A DNA stretch of 44,095 nt from Salinicoccus carnicancri Crm (GCF_000330705.1 NZ_ANAM01000004.1:1-44095), one strand, 5' to 3'. Numbered from the stretch's first letter, positions 1 through 8,234 are shown. Numbers and translations are program-made. The notes: generated from the letters alone by a model not told the origin.

Positions 1-132
1 CGTATACGACCCCATTCCATGGATGAGAAAACGGTCTTAATAAATACAGGTTTCAAATGACTCAGGATATACATCAGCTTGTAAAGTTTGTGTAAAGAAG
101 ATTCCACTATACATATCATCATGTTATATTAC
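1..132. other. left-edge noncoding stretch
   Basis: No reading frame with a ribosome binding site is visible before the PadR gene. The stretch is AT-rich and presumably holds the PadR-ChrA promoter, but no pair of boxes with good spacing stands out. Confidence 0.4.
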
Positions 133-166
133 TGATATCGAAATACAATATTGGTTTTCGATATCA
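133..166. promoter_or_regulatory. inverted repeat, candidate PadR operator
   Basis: TGATATCGAAA (133-143) and TTTCGATATCA (156-166) form a perfect 11-bp inverted repeat with a 12-bp spacer, ending a few bases before the ribosome binding site of the PadR gene. PadR proteins usually repress their own operons from such palindromes. Autoregulation is inferred from position and symmetry. Confidence 0.6.
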
Positions 167-184
167 AAGACAGGAGACGATCTA

Positions 185-493
185 TTGGAAGATAAGGTAC
201 TCAGGAAACTTTTTCTTGGTTTCATCCACATCCATATTCTGCATCATGCGAATGAGCATCCGGTCTATGGGACATGGATGGCGCAGGAACTGAGGGAACA
301 TGGCTATAGTATCAGCGCGGGAACGCTCTATCCGATTCTGCATACGATGGAGTCAGACGGTCTGCTTTCGCGGGAGGACCGAAATGTCAACGGCAGGATC
401 AGGAAGTATTATTCCATCACAGAAAAAGGTGACGAGGTGCTCCATGAGGCCAGGGACAAGGCCTATGAATTGTTCCGGGAGATAAATGACTGA
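185..493 (+). CDS. PadR family transcriptional regulator
   Basis: A 102-residue PadR-type winged-helix repressor. The N-terminal PadR domain fills the protein: the recognition region reads 'YSISAGTLYPILHTMESDGL', followed by the wing 'RKYYSITEKG', both typical of the family. The start is TTG, preceded by CAGGAG at a good distance. The gene overlaps the start region of the chromate-transporter gene, so the two form one operon. This matches the common arrangement in which PadR-like regulators precede ChrA transporters. The inverted repeat at 133-166 is its likely operator. The inducer is unknown; chromate or related stress is inferred only from the neighbour. Confidence 0.9.
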   Translation: MEDKVLRKLFLGFIHIHILHHANEHPVYGTWMAQELREHGYSISAGTLYPILHTMESDGLLSREDRNVNGRIRKYYSITEKGDEVLHEARDKAYELFREIND

Positions 494-509
494 ACTACAG
501 GAGATGAAA

Positions 510-1685
510 ATGAGGAGAATAAAAGATCTTTTGGAAATATTAATAGTGTCCACGCGTCTGGGACTGTCATCGTTCGGCGGACCGACGGCGCATCTGGGTT
601 ACTTCCATGAAGAGTATGTGCGACGGAAGAAGTGGATGGATGAGAAGGGATATGCCGACCTCGTGGCACTCGCCCAATTCCTGCCGGGGCCTGCAAGCAG
701 CCAGGTCGGCATCGGGATCGGACTCATGCGGGGCGGTGTGCTCGGGGGATTGACGTCATTCCTTGGCTTCACGCTGCCTTCAGTCATCGTACTGATTGCG
801 TTTGCGCTGCTTCTGACAAGTTTTAATGTGGCGGATGCCGGCTGGATCCAGGGGCTTAAGATTGTTGCAGTCGCGGTCGTCGCCCATGCGGTGCTCGGCA
901 TGGCCAAAAAGCTGGCGCCGGATTTGAAGCGGAAGGCGATTGTACTTTTTGCACTGATCGGCACACTGATCTGGCAGACGGCATTCACACAGGTCGGGGT
1001 CATCCTGATTGCAGCACTCATCGGGTTCCTGATCTACAGGGATACAACGTCCTCAGATGATGATGAGACACGTTTTCCGATATCCAAAAAAATCGCGTCA
1101 TTCTGCCTGATATTATTTTTTCTGCTGCTTTTCCTTCTGCCGTTGATGAAAGAGGTGACCGGTTCATATTGGGTGGCGGTCTTTGACAGCTTCTACCGTT
1201 CCGGTTCACTCGTTTTCGGCGGCGGACACGTGGTGCTTCCGCTGCTTGAGCAGGAACTCGTGCCGAATGGCTGGGTTACAGAGGAGGAGTTCCTGGCAGG
1301 GTATGGCGCGACTCAGGCGGTGCCTGGGCCTTTGTTCACCTTTGCAGCCTATCTCGGTGCAGTGATGAACGGCTGGCTCGGCGGGTTGTTCGCAACGGCG
1401 GCAATATTCCTGCCGGCATTCCTTCTGATTGTCGGAGCATTGCCGTTCTGGGATATCCTCCGCAGCAACAGAAAAGTCAAAGGTGCCATCATGGGAGTGA
1501 ATGCAGCGGTCGTCGGCATTCTGATTTCCGCATTCTATACGCCGATATGGACGAGCTCCATCACACAACCGCTTGATTTCGCATTGGCTGCAGTGCTGTA
1601 CTCCATGCTGGCCTTCTGGAAACTGCCGCCATGGGTCGTCGTTGTTTCAGGTGCCGCAGGGGGTGTTCTGATTTCACTTATATGA
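510..1685 (+). CDS. chrA: chromate transporter, two-domain ChrA type
   Basis: Membrane protein of the CHR family, which exports chromate using the membrane potential. Two homologous CHR halves are visible. The first carries 'SSFGGPTAHLGYFHEE' and 'LAQFLPGPASSQVGIGIG'; the second carries 'LVFGGGHVVLPLLEQE' and 'TQAVPGPLFTFAAYLG'. About ten hydrophobic segments are present, and the length near 390 residues is normal for the long form. ATGs occur at 486, 504 and 510; AGGAG at 499-503 best fits the ATG at 510. It is translationally coupled to the upstream PadR gene. Not every CHR protein transports chromate, so the substrate is a family-level assignment. Confidence 0.9.
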   Translation: MRRIKDLLEILIVSTRLGLSSFGGPTAHLGYFHEEYVRRKKWMDEKGYADLVALAQFLPGPASSQVGIGIGLMRGGVLGGLTSFLGFTLPSVIVLIAFALLLTSFNVADAGWIQGLKIVAVAVVAHAVLGMAKKLAPDLKRKAIVLFALIGTLIWQTAFTQVGVILIAALIGFLIYRDTTSSDDDETRFPISKKIASFCLILFFLLLFLLPLMKEVTGSYWVAVFDSFYRSGSLVFGGGHVVLPLLEQELVPNGWVTEEEFLAGYGATQAVPGPLFTFAAYLGAVMNGWLGGLFATAAIFLPAFLLIVGALPFWDILRSNRKVKGAIMGVNAAVVGILISAFYTPIWTSSITQPLDFALAAVLYSMLAFWKLPPWVVVVSGAAGGVLISLI

Positions 1686-2090
1686 AAATCAGTAAATCCA
1701 TCAGTGACAGACTGCTGGCGCATGGTAAAGGGCATATGCCCGGCATCCTGCCAGAGGCGTTGCTTAAATTTCTATCTTTGTATCTGGCCGGTACCGTAAT
1801 ACAATCGATATTAGCAAATAATCAGAACTAGATGATGGCAGAGTAAAGTGGCATTCATCCTGAAATAAAGTGTACCCTTTGCAGGGGCATTTTAAAATGG
1901 GATGGATGCCACTTTTTCAACCATTGCATTTTCAATTTCAGTGCATAGCCTGGGATATCGTCTTCCGGGTTGACCTAATGCGCATTTATCCAATTCACTA
2001 TTATGAAATGTTCCGGCATATTTTTGAATATTGGAATGGTTGTACTCCGGATGATGGGTAATCTGTGATTATGGGAAACGGATATAGAAT
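1686..2090. other. intergenic region after chrA
   Basis: About 400 bases without a convincing gene. Short frames exist, for example a 49-codon frame from the ATG at 1682, but none has a ribosome binding site or recognisable protein. The main structure is the inverted repeat at 1845-1915. Confidence 0.5.
1845..1915. repeat. 16-bp inverted repeat, terminator or small mobile element
   Basis: AAAGTGGCATTCATCC (1845-1860) pairs with GGATGGATGCCACTTT (1900-1915) over 16 bp with one G-T pair. The loop contains a second palindrome, CATTTTAAAATG, and the right arm runs into five T's. It could terminate transcription from chrA, but it lies about 160 bases past the stop codon, and its long perfect arms also resemble a MITE-like element. 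Confidence 0.55.
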
Positions 2091-2510
2091 TTAAAAATCA
2101 CTGTTCATTATTTTCAGTAGCGCATTCTTCAGTGTATCCCTTTCATCATTCGTTAAATCAGAAAAACAATCGTCGTTTAAGCGGCTTACTGCCTCTTCCA
2201 GAGCAGGCCATAAGTCATATGCTTTCCCTGTCTCTTCAATTAATACAATTCTTCTATTGGAAGTATCGGTCTTTCGTGTAATCAACCCTTTTTTTGACAT
2301 TTTATCCAATATACCAGATATTGTTGAAGGTTCTAAATATAAAGCATTGCCTATTGATTTAGGTGTATTTAGATTTCGATTGACCAGACAATTTAAAACT
2401 CCGTATTCTGCAGGAGTAATGTTATACGGGTCTAATAAGTATTTGAAATGTTTAAATACTTTGTTCTGGGAAGTGGTCAATAGGTAGTTGATACAATCAT
2501 TTAATTCCAT
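2091..2510 (-). CDS. MarR family transcriptional regulator
   Basis: A 139-residue winged-helix regulator of the MarR type. Visible signatures are 'ITPAEYGVLNCLVNRN' (helix 2 region), the recognition helix 'LEPSTISGILDKMSKKGLI' and the wing 'RKTDTSNRRIVLIEETGKA' with the conserved D-x-R-R. It is transcribed divergently from the quinone oxidoreductase gene at 2633, with 122 bases between them, so control of that gene and itself is likely. MarR/DUF24-type control of oxidoreductases is common under electrophile or quinone stress; which signal applies here cannot be read from the sequence. Both genes are more AT-rich than their neighbours. Confidence 0.88.
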   Translation of the reverse strand: MELNDCINYLLTTSQNKVFKHFKYLLDPYNITPAEYGVLNCLVNRNLNTPKSIGNALYLEPSTISGILDKMSKKGLITRKTDTSNRRIVLIEETGKAYDLWPALEEAVSRLNDDCFSDLTNDERDTLKNALLKIMNSDF

Positions 2511-2530
2511 CGCCTGAACCTCACTTAGAT

Positions 2531-2567
2531 TAATAATATTGACATAGTTATTATAGCATGATAGATT
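2531..2567 (+). promoter_or_regulatory. candidate promoter and MarR site of the oxidoreductase gene
   Basis: TTGACA at 2539-2544 is followed 17 bases later by TAGATT (2562-2567). The -35 box lies between TAATAA (2531-2536) and TTATTA (2548-2553), an inverted repeat that could be the binding site of the divergent MarR protein. The -10 box is weak. Confidence 0.45.
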
Positions 2568-2632
2568 TTGACGAAAAACAGTTCTGTCACAGAAATGTTC
2601 TTCTGCAGAATTAAAACGAAGGGATTTTTATA

Positions 2633-3604
2633 ATGTTCAATGCGATATTAGTAAGGAAAGATGGATCTGATGTAAGCTATGACCTGGAGAAAATCGATAA
2701 ATCATTCTTGTCCGAAGGTGATGTACTGGTTAAAGTAAAGTATTCCTCCATCAACTACAAGGATGTGCTGGCACTACAATATAAAGGCGGGGTAATTGGA
2801 GATTATCCCATGATACCAGGCATCGATTTTGCCGGAATTGTTGAATCAAGTTCTGATGAGAGGTTTAAAGAAGGCAATAATGTTTTAGTTACCGGCTATG
2901 ACACAGGGATGACACATACAGGTGGATTTTCAGAATATGCACGCGTGCCTGGTGATTGGCTGGTCAAATTGCCAGGCAGTTTGTCCATCAAAGCATCAAT
3001 GATATACGGCACTGCGGGATTTACAGCAGCATTATCCATCTATAATCTCGAAACAAATGGTATGTGTGTTGAAAAACAGCCTGAGATATTGGTTACCGGT
3101 GCTACAGGTGGCGTTGGAAGTATTGCGATACAAATTCTGCGTAAAATCGGGTATGAGAATATTACTGCTATTGTAAGAAAGGAAAGGCAGATGGAAATAG
3201 CGCGAAAATTAGGCGCTGATAGAGCAGTAATGGCGGAGGAAGATAATAAACCCCTTAAAGAAGGACGATTCGATTATTTTTTGGATACAGTTGGTGGGAA
3301 TGTAACAAGTTATGGGTTAAAACGTTTGAAATACAAAGGAGTTGCCACAGTATGCGGAAATGTAGCAGGGAATAACATGGATGCTAATATATTGCCGTTT
3401 ATCCTCAGAGGTATAAAGCTAATCGGCATTGATTCCGTTTATGTTGAAGGTGGCACACGTAAAAAGCTCTGGGAAAAACTAGCTGATGAATGGAGCATAG
3501 GTGAGTCACTCCTATACAATGAAATTGGATTTGAAGAATTTGGAAAGACAATCGAACAGCTTTTAAAGGGAGAGCATCTGGGCCGGACAGTTTTGAAAAT
3601 GTAA
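2633..3604 (+). CDS. YhdH/AcuI-type zinc-independent quinone oxidoreductase
   Basis: A 323-residue medium-chain dehydrogenase/reductase of the YhdH/YhfP (acrylyl-CoA reductase-like) branch, a cytosolic NADPH-dependent enzyme reducing activated double bonds. The N-terminal GroES-like domain has 'VKYSSINYKDVLALQ' and 'PMIPGIDFAGIV'. The Rossmann domain has the nucleotide-binding loop 'VTGATGGVGSIAIQIL'. The cysteine and histidine zinc ligands of alcohol dehydrogenases are absent, as expected for this branch. Length is typical. The ATG is preceded by AAGGGA at 8 bases. Divergent to a MarR regulator, which suggests induction by electrophiles. The exact substrate is unknown. Confidence 0.88.
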   Translation: MFNAILVRKDGSDVSYDLEKIDKSFLSEGDVLVKVKYSSINYKDVLALQYKGGVIGDYPMIPGIDFAGIVESSSDERFKEGNNVLVTGYDTGMTHTGGFSEYARVPGDWLVKLPGSLSIKASMIYGTAGFTAALSIYNLETNGMCVEKQPEILVTGATGGVGSIAIQILRKIGYENITAIVRKERQMEIARKLGADRAVMAEEDNKPLKEGRFDYFLDTVGGNVTSYGLKRLKYKGVATVCGNVAGNNMDANILPFILRGIKLIGIDSVYVEGGTRKKLWEKLADEWSIGESLLYNEIGFEEFGKTIEQLLKGEHLGRTVLKM

Positions 3605-3718
3605 AGCGTTTACCAGTGCTTCAATGATTTGTGGAGTTAATGGAAAAGCAGGATGATGATGTATAATTGAATTCAGCAATCCGGATCACAAACCGTAAAA
3701 AAACAGAGGGGGATTATA

Positions 3719-4102
3719 ATGGAGGTCATCGTGACCAGTCTATTTGTGGACGATCAGGACAGGGCACTGGAATTTTACACCGGCATGCTGGGGTTCGTGA
3801 TAAAACAGGATGAGCCGGTCGGGGAGTACAGATGGATAGCACTCGTTTCTCCGGAAGACCAGGAGGGGACTGAGCTGCTGCTCGAACCGAATGACCATCC
3901 GGCTTCAAGGGAATACCAGGAGAGAATCTATTCTGAGGGGATTCCGGCTACGATGTTCGGTGTCGCGGACATCCGCGGTGAATTTGAACGCCTGAAAGAG
4001 AAGGGTGTCAGGTTTTCGATGGAACCAACACCTGCCGGTGAAATGACCATCGCCGTCCTGGATGATACATGCGGCAATCTCATACAGCTCATAGAACAGT
4101 AG
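3719..4102 (+). CDS. VOC superfamily (glyoxalase/bleomycin-resistance fold) protein
   Basis: A 127-residue single-domain vicinal-oxygen-chelate protein with two beta-alpha-beta-beta-beta modules: the first starts 'SLFVDDQDRALEFYTGMLGF', the second ends 'AVLDDTCGNLIQLIEQ'. The C-terminal Glu in 'NLIQLIEQ' is in the usual metal-ligand position, but the N-terminal ligand is less clear, so enzyme activity is uncertain. A strong AGAGGGGG precedes the ATG. It stands alone between the oxidoreductase and a convergent gene. Substrate unknown; members include dioxygenases, lyases and drug-binding proteins. Confidence 0.85.
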   Translation: MEVIVTSLFVDDQDRALEFYTGMLGFVIKQDEPVGEYRWIALVSPEDQEGTELLLEPNDHPASREYQERIYSEGIPATMFGVADIRGEFERLKEKGVRFSMEPTPAGEMTIAVLDDTCGNLIQLIEQ

Positions 4103-4133
4103 AAAGCGCACAGCCCCCCGCTGCGCGCTTTCT
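4101..4133. terminator. hairpin between convergent genes
   Basis: AGAAAGCGC (4101-4109) pairs perfectly with GCGCTTTCT (4125-4133), and AACAG/CTGTT extend the stem outside one bulged base. It separates the VOC gene from the convergent NTF2-like gene. No long T tract follows on either side, so termination is probable rather than certain. Confidence 0.55.
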
Positions 4134-4137
4134 CTGT

Positions 4138-4581
4138 TCAAAGGATGCCTTTCTCTTTCAGGAGGGCAGTTTCATCCCCGGCTACCCAGCCGAAGACCAC
4201 CGGCCCTTCGTTTTTCAGGTGCAGGAGGTAATGGACCTCAAATGGAATGGAAACCTCTTTTCCATCTTTGATGTACACGGCATTCCACATGACATGGGCG
4301 ACTGCGTGGGCATCACCGAGCTCTGTGATCTCGACACCTTCGCACTCCATGCGTATGGTCCCGATGGAGCGATAGTATTCATATCCTTTTTCCATGTTGG
4401 CCTGGAACTCATCTGTGTTCTCACCGGTCATCACGCCCGTGGGATTGGCGGCTATGAATGCTCCGGCATAGAGTTCTGCAGTCCGTCCGAAATCCGCTTT
4501 GCCCTTCAACCCCAGATTGAACTGGTTTTCATACGTAGCAAAAAACACTTCGATTTCTTTTCTGACCACCGGATCTGTCAT
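4138..4581 (-). CDS. NTF2-like / SnoaL-type protein
   Basis: A 147-residue protein with the cone-shaped NTF2/SnoaL fold pattern: a long N-terminal helix ('VRKEIEVFFATYENQF'), a loop with 'GVMTGENTDEFQANMEKGY', and strands such as 'DAHAVAHVMWNAVYI' and 'EVHYLLHLKNEG'. Cytosolic, no signal peptide. Such proteins are polyketide-cyclase-like enzymes or ligand binders, and no residue pattern here decides which. GGGGG lies upstream of the ATG. It is convergent with the VOC gene and monocistronic as far as can be seen. Confidence 0.75.
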   Translation of the reverse strand: MTDPVVRKEIEVFFATYENQFNLGLKGKADFGRTAELYAGAFIAANPTGVMTGENTDEFQANMEKGYEYYRSIGTIRMECEGVEITELGDAHAVAHVMWNAVYIKDGKEVSIPFEVHYLLHLKNEGPVVFGWVAGDETALLKEKGIL

Positions 4582-4674
4582 TCAGTATCATCCCCCATCA
4601 ATCCGTTTCACCTTGTCCATACCCTTAAATCAAAAAAGGATAACCGATCATGGACCGGCTACCCTGTATCAATT

Positions 4675-6324
4675 TCATCTTCTTTTCCTGAGCGGCACTA
4701 CAACGAATAATACGGTCAATCCGAAGATGAGCAATACTGCGGCGGGCAGGATGACATTCTCTGAGAATATTCCGGAACTGGAGAGGAATCCGCCTTTGGT
4801 ATCATCATCTGCAGCAATTTCCTCTGAAGTGTCCTCCTCGGAGGAATCTCTGTCTGAAGCGTCTGCTTCATCCGGATCTGCAACACCGTCACCGGGAACA
4901 TTTTCGGCTTCAGTGACACTGAAAGACAGTTCCGGTGCATCTCCTGAGTCGTATTTGCCGACATTTTCATTGACGTCTACAATCGTGATGCCTGTAAGCA
5001 TTATTTTTTCGCCGGTCAGTTTTTCCGGCAGCTGCACTTCGGTTGATGCGACATAATTGCCATCCTCGTCCTTTTCGATGTTGGAGAGTTCAGTCGAATA
5101 GGTCTGGCCGTCCGGGTCATCTTCAGTGACGAAGTCTGCTGTGACACCGATGATTTCACTGTCGTCGGCTGCTGTCACTTCAATTACTGCGGATTCGCCT
5201 GCTTTGTAGGAAGTTTTATCGGACGTGATGTCGACCAGCTCCGGTTCATTCTTTTCAGCGCCCTCCCCGTTCACGATATCGAAAGAGACACCGTAGTCAT
5301 ACTGGTTGAAGTAGCTTTCGTTCCCGTGTACGTCCGATATGCCGACGAAATTCAGATTGTATGTGGCGTCCGGTGCGTCTTCACTGATTGTGAAAGTGCC
5401 CACACCGACATAATTTCCGAGCGGGTTCTGTGTGATATATATGTTGTCCAGGCGGTATGTACCATTTTCAGAGCCCCCGTTTGCATCTGAAAATGCCCCC
5501 CACATCTGGTCGATCTCACTTTCGTCTCCGCCTTCCACCGTCACCGTCACGGTATCACCCGGCGCGTACACCTCTTTGTCTGTGTACATTGAGATCAGAT
5601 TGGGCGGCGTGATGTCTTCAGGCACCGGACTGACAACTTCAAATCCTGTGCCGAAGTTCATATCCGCATTGGAAATCGTATTATAGCCGCCTGCCTGGTC
5701 GGCAAGCGTCACGCCGCTCAGCGAGTAGGATGCATCCCCGAGATCATCGGGCAGCTGGTAAGTGGCGGTTGCCGTGAAATATCCGTTTCCGTGATCCGTA
5801 ATGTTGAAACTGGAAATATCAATCGAAGCAGTGTCAGATCCCGAAGTGCGCTGGAAAGTGGCAGTGGCCCCGTTCAGTACACTGCTGCTCGTCCCTTCGA
5901 TCGTCACTGTGACAAGATCGCCGGGTTCGAATGACTGCTCGGATACTGAAACACTGTTGATATAGGGGGAAGCAACTTCCGTGCCGGCAGGGGATTGCTC
6001 CTGTGTCTCTTCATCTGAAGTTTCAGGATAGCCGCCCTCCCCCTGATCAGCGGGTACTTCCTCCGAAGGGAGTTCTTCCGACTGTCCCTCATCATAAGTA
6101 CCGTCTTCAACTGAAGATACTTCGGGTACTTCCCCGGCAGGCGCTTCCTCGGTGGAGGGGTTCTGGCTGGAACCGTTGTCTTCAGATGTGAATTCCTCGG
6201 ATGCATTTTCTTCCGATGGTACTTCAGTCGTTGCCAGAGCATCGTGCTGGGGCATGAGAAGCGCAAGTGCCAATGCGGCTGTCAGCAAGTTCCGCCTTTT
6301 CATTGTGAAATTCACTTTGTCCAA
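4675..6324 (-). CDS. membrane-anchored surface protein with three Ig-like repeats
   Basis: A 549-residue exported protein. The N-terminus ('MKRRNLLTAALALALLMP') is a signal peptide. A low-complexity Ser/Glu/Pro-rich region covers about residues 30-115. Three repeats of about 110 residues follow (roughly 118-233, 238-350, 357-470), each opening like 'YTDKEVYAPGDTVTVTVEG' and resembling bacterial Ig-like surface domains. An acidic linker and one C-terminal transmembrane segment ('AAVLLIFGLTVLFVVVPL') ending in KRR complete it. There is no LPXTG motif, so it is held by the membrane anchor and not by sortase. The start is TTG after AAGGAGG. Adhesion or wall spacing is a guess; it has no operon partner. 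Confidence 0.8.
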   Translation of the reverse strand: MDKVNFTMKRRNLLTAALALALLMPQHDALATTEVPSEENASEEFTSEDNGSSQNPSTEEAPAGEVPEVSSVEDGTYDEGQSEELPSEEVPADQGEGGYPETSDEETQEQSPAGTEVASPYINSVSVSEQSFEPGDLVTVTIEGTSSSVLNGATATFQRTSGSDTASIDISSFNITDHGNGYFTATATYQLPDDLGDASYSLSGVTLADQAGGYNTISNADMNFGTGFEVVSPVPEDITPPNLISMYTDKEVYAPGDTVTVTVEGGDESEIDQMWGAFSDANGGSENGTYRLDNIYITQNPLGNYVGVGTFTISEDAPDATYNLNFVGISDVHGNESYFNQYDYGVSFDIVNGEGAEKNEPELVDITSDKTSYKAGESAVIEVTAADDSEIIGVTADFVTEDDPDGQTYSTELSNIEKDEDGNYVASTEVQLPEKLTGEKIMLTGITIVDVNENVGKYDSGDAPELSFSVTEAENVPGDGVADPDEADASDRDSSEEDTSEEIAADDDTKGGFLSSSGIFSENVILPAAVLLIFGLTVLFVVVPLRKRR

Positions 6325-6404
6325 AGGAAGTCCTCCTTCACTAATGTGTATTGTTTATCATTATTCCATTAATTGAATGCTTAATCAATATAATTTACAC
6401 AATT

Positions 6405-6434
6405 TTGACAAAATCTTCTTGCCAAGTTCAATAC
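6405..6434 (+). promoter_or_regulatory. possible promoter of the DinB-FosB pair
   Basis: TTGACA at 6405-6410 is followed by an 18-base spacer and a weak CAATAC (6429-6434). The -35 box is perfect but the -10 box is poor. Confidence 0.35.
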
Positions 6435-6487
6435 TATTTCTTAATTGTGCCATAAACGTTATCATTTAACTGAAAAGGGGGATGAAT

Positions 6488-7003
6488 ATGAATAATCATG
6501 AATATTTAAAGGCGGTAACCGAAAGGTTGGAAAGTGTAAAAAGCCTGGGGGACAAAACCATCGAACAGCTTGATGGCGGAGAACTGAACTGGAGATATAA
6601 TAACGCGTCCAACAGTATTGCCGTCATCGTCAAGCATATGAGGGGAAACATGATATCGAGATGGACCGATGTCTTCACTACAGATGGAGAAAAACCGGAC
6701 AGGAACCGAGACTCGGAATTTGAAGACGGGCAAGCGGCCAAAGAGGAAGTATCAGAAATGTGGAGTGAGGGGTGGCAGGTGCTGTTTACTGCACTTGAAG
6801 GCATGGACGGCAGTGACATGTTGAAAATTGTGAAGATCAGAGGAGAGGGGCACACCGTCATGGAGGCGCTGGAACGGCAGATGTCGCACTATTCCTATCA
6901 CGTCGGGCAGATGGTATTTGCAGGGAAGCAGATAAAAGGGGAGGACTGGCAGACACTCAGCATACCGAAAGGCGAGTCGGAAGAGCATTTCAGGAAAGGG
7001 TGA
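6488..7003 (+). CDS. DinB superfamily protein (DUF1572-like)
   Basis: About 171 residues, a four-helix-bundle DinB-superfamily protein. Likely metal-binding histidines are visible in '[16 protein letters not shown]' and '[14 protein letters not shown]', the usual positions of the family's three-His site. ATGs at 6482 and 6488 compete; AAAAGGGGG ending at 6481 fits 6488 better. The stop overlaps the start region of the fosB-like gene, so they are co-transcribed. Some DinB-family proteins are bacillithiol S-transferases, which is suggestive next to a bacillithiol-using FosB. Activity is not shown by the sequence. Confidence 0.85.
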   Translation: MNNHEYLKAVTERLESVKSLGDKTIEQLDGGELNWRYNNASNSIAVIVKHMRGNMISRWTDVFTTDGEKPDRNRDSEFEDGQAAKEEVSEMWSEGWQVLFTALEGMDGSDMLKIVKIRGEGHTVMEALERQMSHYSYHVGQMVFAGKQIKGEDWQTLSIPKGESEEHFRKG

Positions 7004-7008
7004 AGGCT

Positions 7009-7431
7009 ATGAAGGTGGGAAATATCAATCATTTGCTGTTCTCAGTTTCTGATTTGGACATCTCCATCGAATTTTATGAGAATGTTTTCAATGCAAAGCT
7101 CAAAGTGAGAGGCAGAAAGACGGCATATTTTGATCTGGACGGGCATTGGCTTGCCTTAAATGAAGAGAAGGGGATTCCCAGGAATGAAATTAAATATTCA
7201 TACACACATATCGCATTTTCGATAGAAGAAAGTGAGTTTGAAAATATGTATGAAAAACTGGAGAATCTCGGTGTAAACATACTGAATGGAAGGGAACGGC
7301 ATGCCCGTGATGGCCGCTCCATATATTTTACAGATCCGGATGGTCATAAATTCGAATTCCATACGGGAACGATGCAGGACAGGCTGGATTATTATAAGGA
7401 GGAAAAGGATCATATGTCTTTCCATGATTGA
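7009..7431 (+). CDS. fosB: FosB-type fosfomycin-modifying metallothiol transferase
   Basis: A 140-residue VOC-fold enzyme closely resembling staphylococcal and bacillar FosB, which opens the fosfomycin epoxide with bacillithiol using a divalent metal. Landmarks match along the length: '[20 protein letters not shown]', '[19 protein letters not shown]', '[20 protein letters not shown]', '[18 protein letters not shown]' and '[12 protein letters not shown]'. Metal ligands are His in INH, His in YTH and Glu in FEFH. A GTG at 7000 is possible, but the ATG at 7009 matches the family's N-terminus. It follows and overlaps the DinB-like gene. Confidence in the family is high; resistance in this organism is not shown. 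Confidence 0.93.
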   Translation: MKVGNINHLLFSVSDLDISIEFYENVFNAKLKVRGRKTAYFDLDGHWLALNEEKGIPRNEIKYSYTHIAFSIEESEFENMYEKLENLGVNILNGRERHARDGRSIYFTDPDGHKFEFHTGTMQDRLDYYKEEKDHMSFHD

Positions 7432-7459
7432 AAAAAACGGGCTGCCAAAAGGCAGCCCG
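7431..7459 (-). terminator. rho-independent terminator of the IsaB-like gene
   Basis: CGGGCTGCC (7438-7446), loop AAAA, GGCAGCCCG (7451-7459). Read on the minus strand, the stem is followed by seven T's (7431-7437). It sits just after the IsaB-like stop and also faces the end of fosB. Confidence 0.85.
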
Positions 7460-7472
7460 CTGCTCCTACATC

Positions 7473-8087
7473 CTATGAGTGGCTCATGAGATCCCCGCCG
7501 TAGCGGACTTCAGTGACCCAGCCGTCGTGGGTGATGAATTGAAGATTCTGGTCTTCGATCTGGTAATAGTAGTAGGCAGTTTCATCCGGGTCTGAAGGCG
7601 CGGTGTTTTCTGTTTCACCATACACTGCGAACAGTTCCTCAGTGCTCACTTCACCTTTTTGGACCGGGAAGCTTACGCCGAAGTTGGTGCCGTCCTGACC
7701 CTGCATTATCTGCTGATCGTATACTTCGAATGATACATGGTTTTCGCCGTGTTCTTCAAACGCATCTGTACTGCCGTCGATGGTGTAGCCGTTGATTGTG
7801 AAATTCTTGTAGGCGACTGCGTCAATGAAGGTCTGTTCCAGGAAGAAATCGCCCTGGCTGTTTTCCATGCCGGTATAACCATTGTACTCATACCATGGTT
7901 CCTGGGCCATTTCCATGTCCATTCCCATTCCGTGGGTCTGGTCCATGTCCATTTCAGAATCCATTTCCATATCCATGCCCTGGGCCTGTGCTTCGTTGTT
8001 TGCCAATTGATCCGTTACTGCCGTCCCGCCGAATATTACGCCGACTGCCAGTGTACCTGAAGATAGAATGCGAGGTAACCTGCGCAT
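7473..8087 (-). CDS. IsaB-family secreted protein with Met/Asp-rich insert
   Basis: About 204 residues with a signal peptide ('LSSGTLAVGVIFGGTAV', cleavage near 'EAQAQG'). The mature part from 'WYEYNGYTG' onward ('FIDAVAYKNFTINGYTI', 'YYYYQIEDQNLQFITHDGWV') matches the layout of the staphylococcal immunodominant antigen IsaB, including its C-terminal 'V-V-E-V' strand. Between the signal and the IsaB domain lies a roughly 28-residue tract alternating Met, Asp and Glu ('GMDMEMDSEMDMDQTHGMGM') that I do not recall in IsaB. The ATG at 8087 is chosen because GGAGGG lies 7 bases upstream; an in-frame ATG at 8102 overlaps that site. IsaB has been reported to bind nucleic acid; the function here is unknown. 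Confidence 0.82.
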   Translation of the reverse strand: MRRLPRILSSGTLAVGVIFGGTAVTDQLANNEAQAQGMDMEMDSEMDMDQTHGMGMDMEMAQEPWYEYNGYTGMENSQGDFFLEQTFIDAVAYKNFTINGYTIDGSTDAFEEHGENHVSFEVYDQQIMQGQDGTNFGVSFPVQKGEVSTEELFAVYGETENTAPSDPDETAYYYYQIEDQNLQFITHDGWVTEVRYGGDLMSHS

Positions 8088-8234
8088 TTCAAATCCCTCC
8101 ATTTTTGAATTACGCTATTGGCAAAATCTTTTACAACTACATAATAACATGAATATAATTTTAATTAAAATAAATATAATGTGAAATAAATTACACTTTA
8201 TGAATGAAAATTTTATTGGATTGGAGAAATGGTC

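Noticed and set aside
4069-4710. 213-codon plus-strand open frame
   Set aside because: Antisense to the NTF2-like gene, whose minus-strand product has a coherent fold pattern and ribosome binding site.
4675-6324. LPXTG cell-wall anchored protein
   Set aside because: The C-terminus has a hydrophobic helix and positive tail, but no LPXTG-like motif precedes it.
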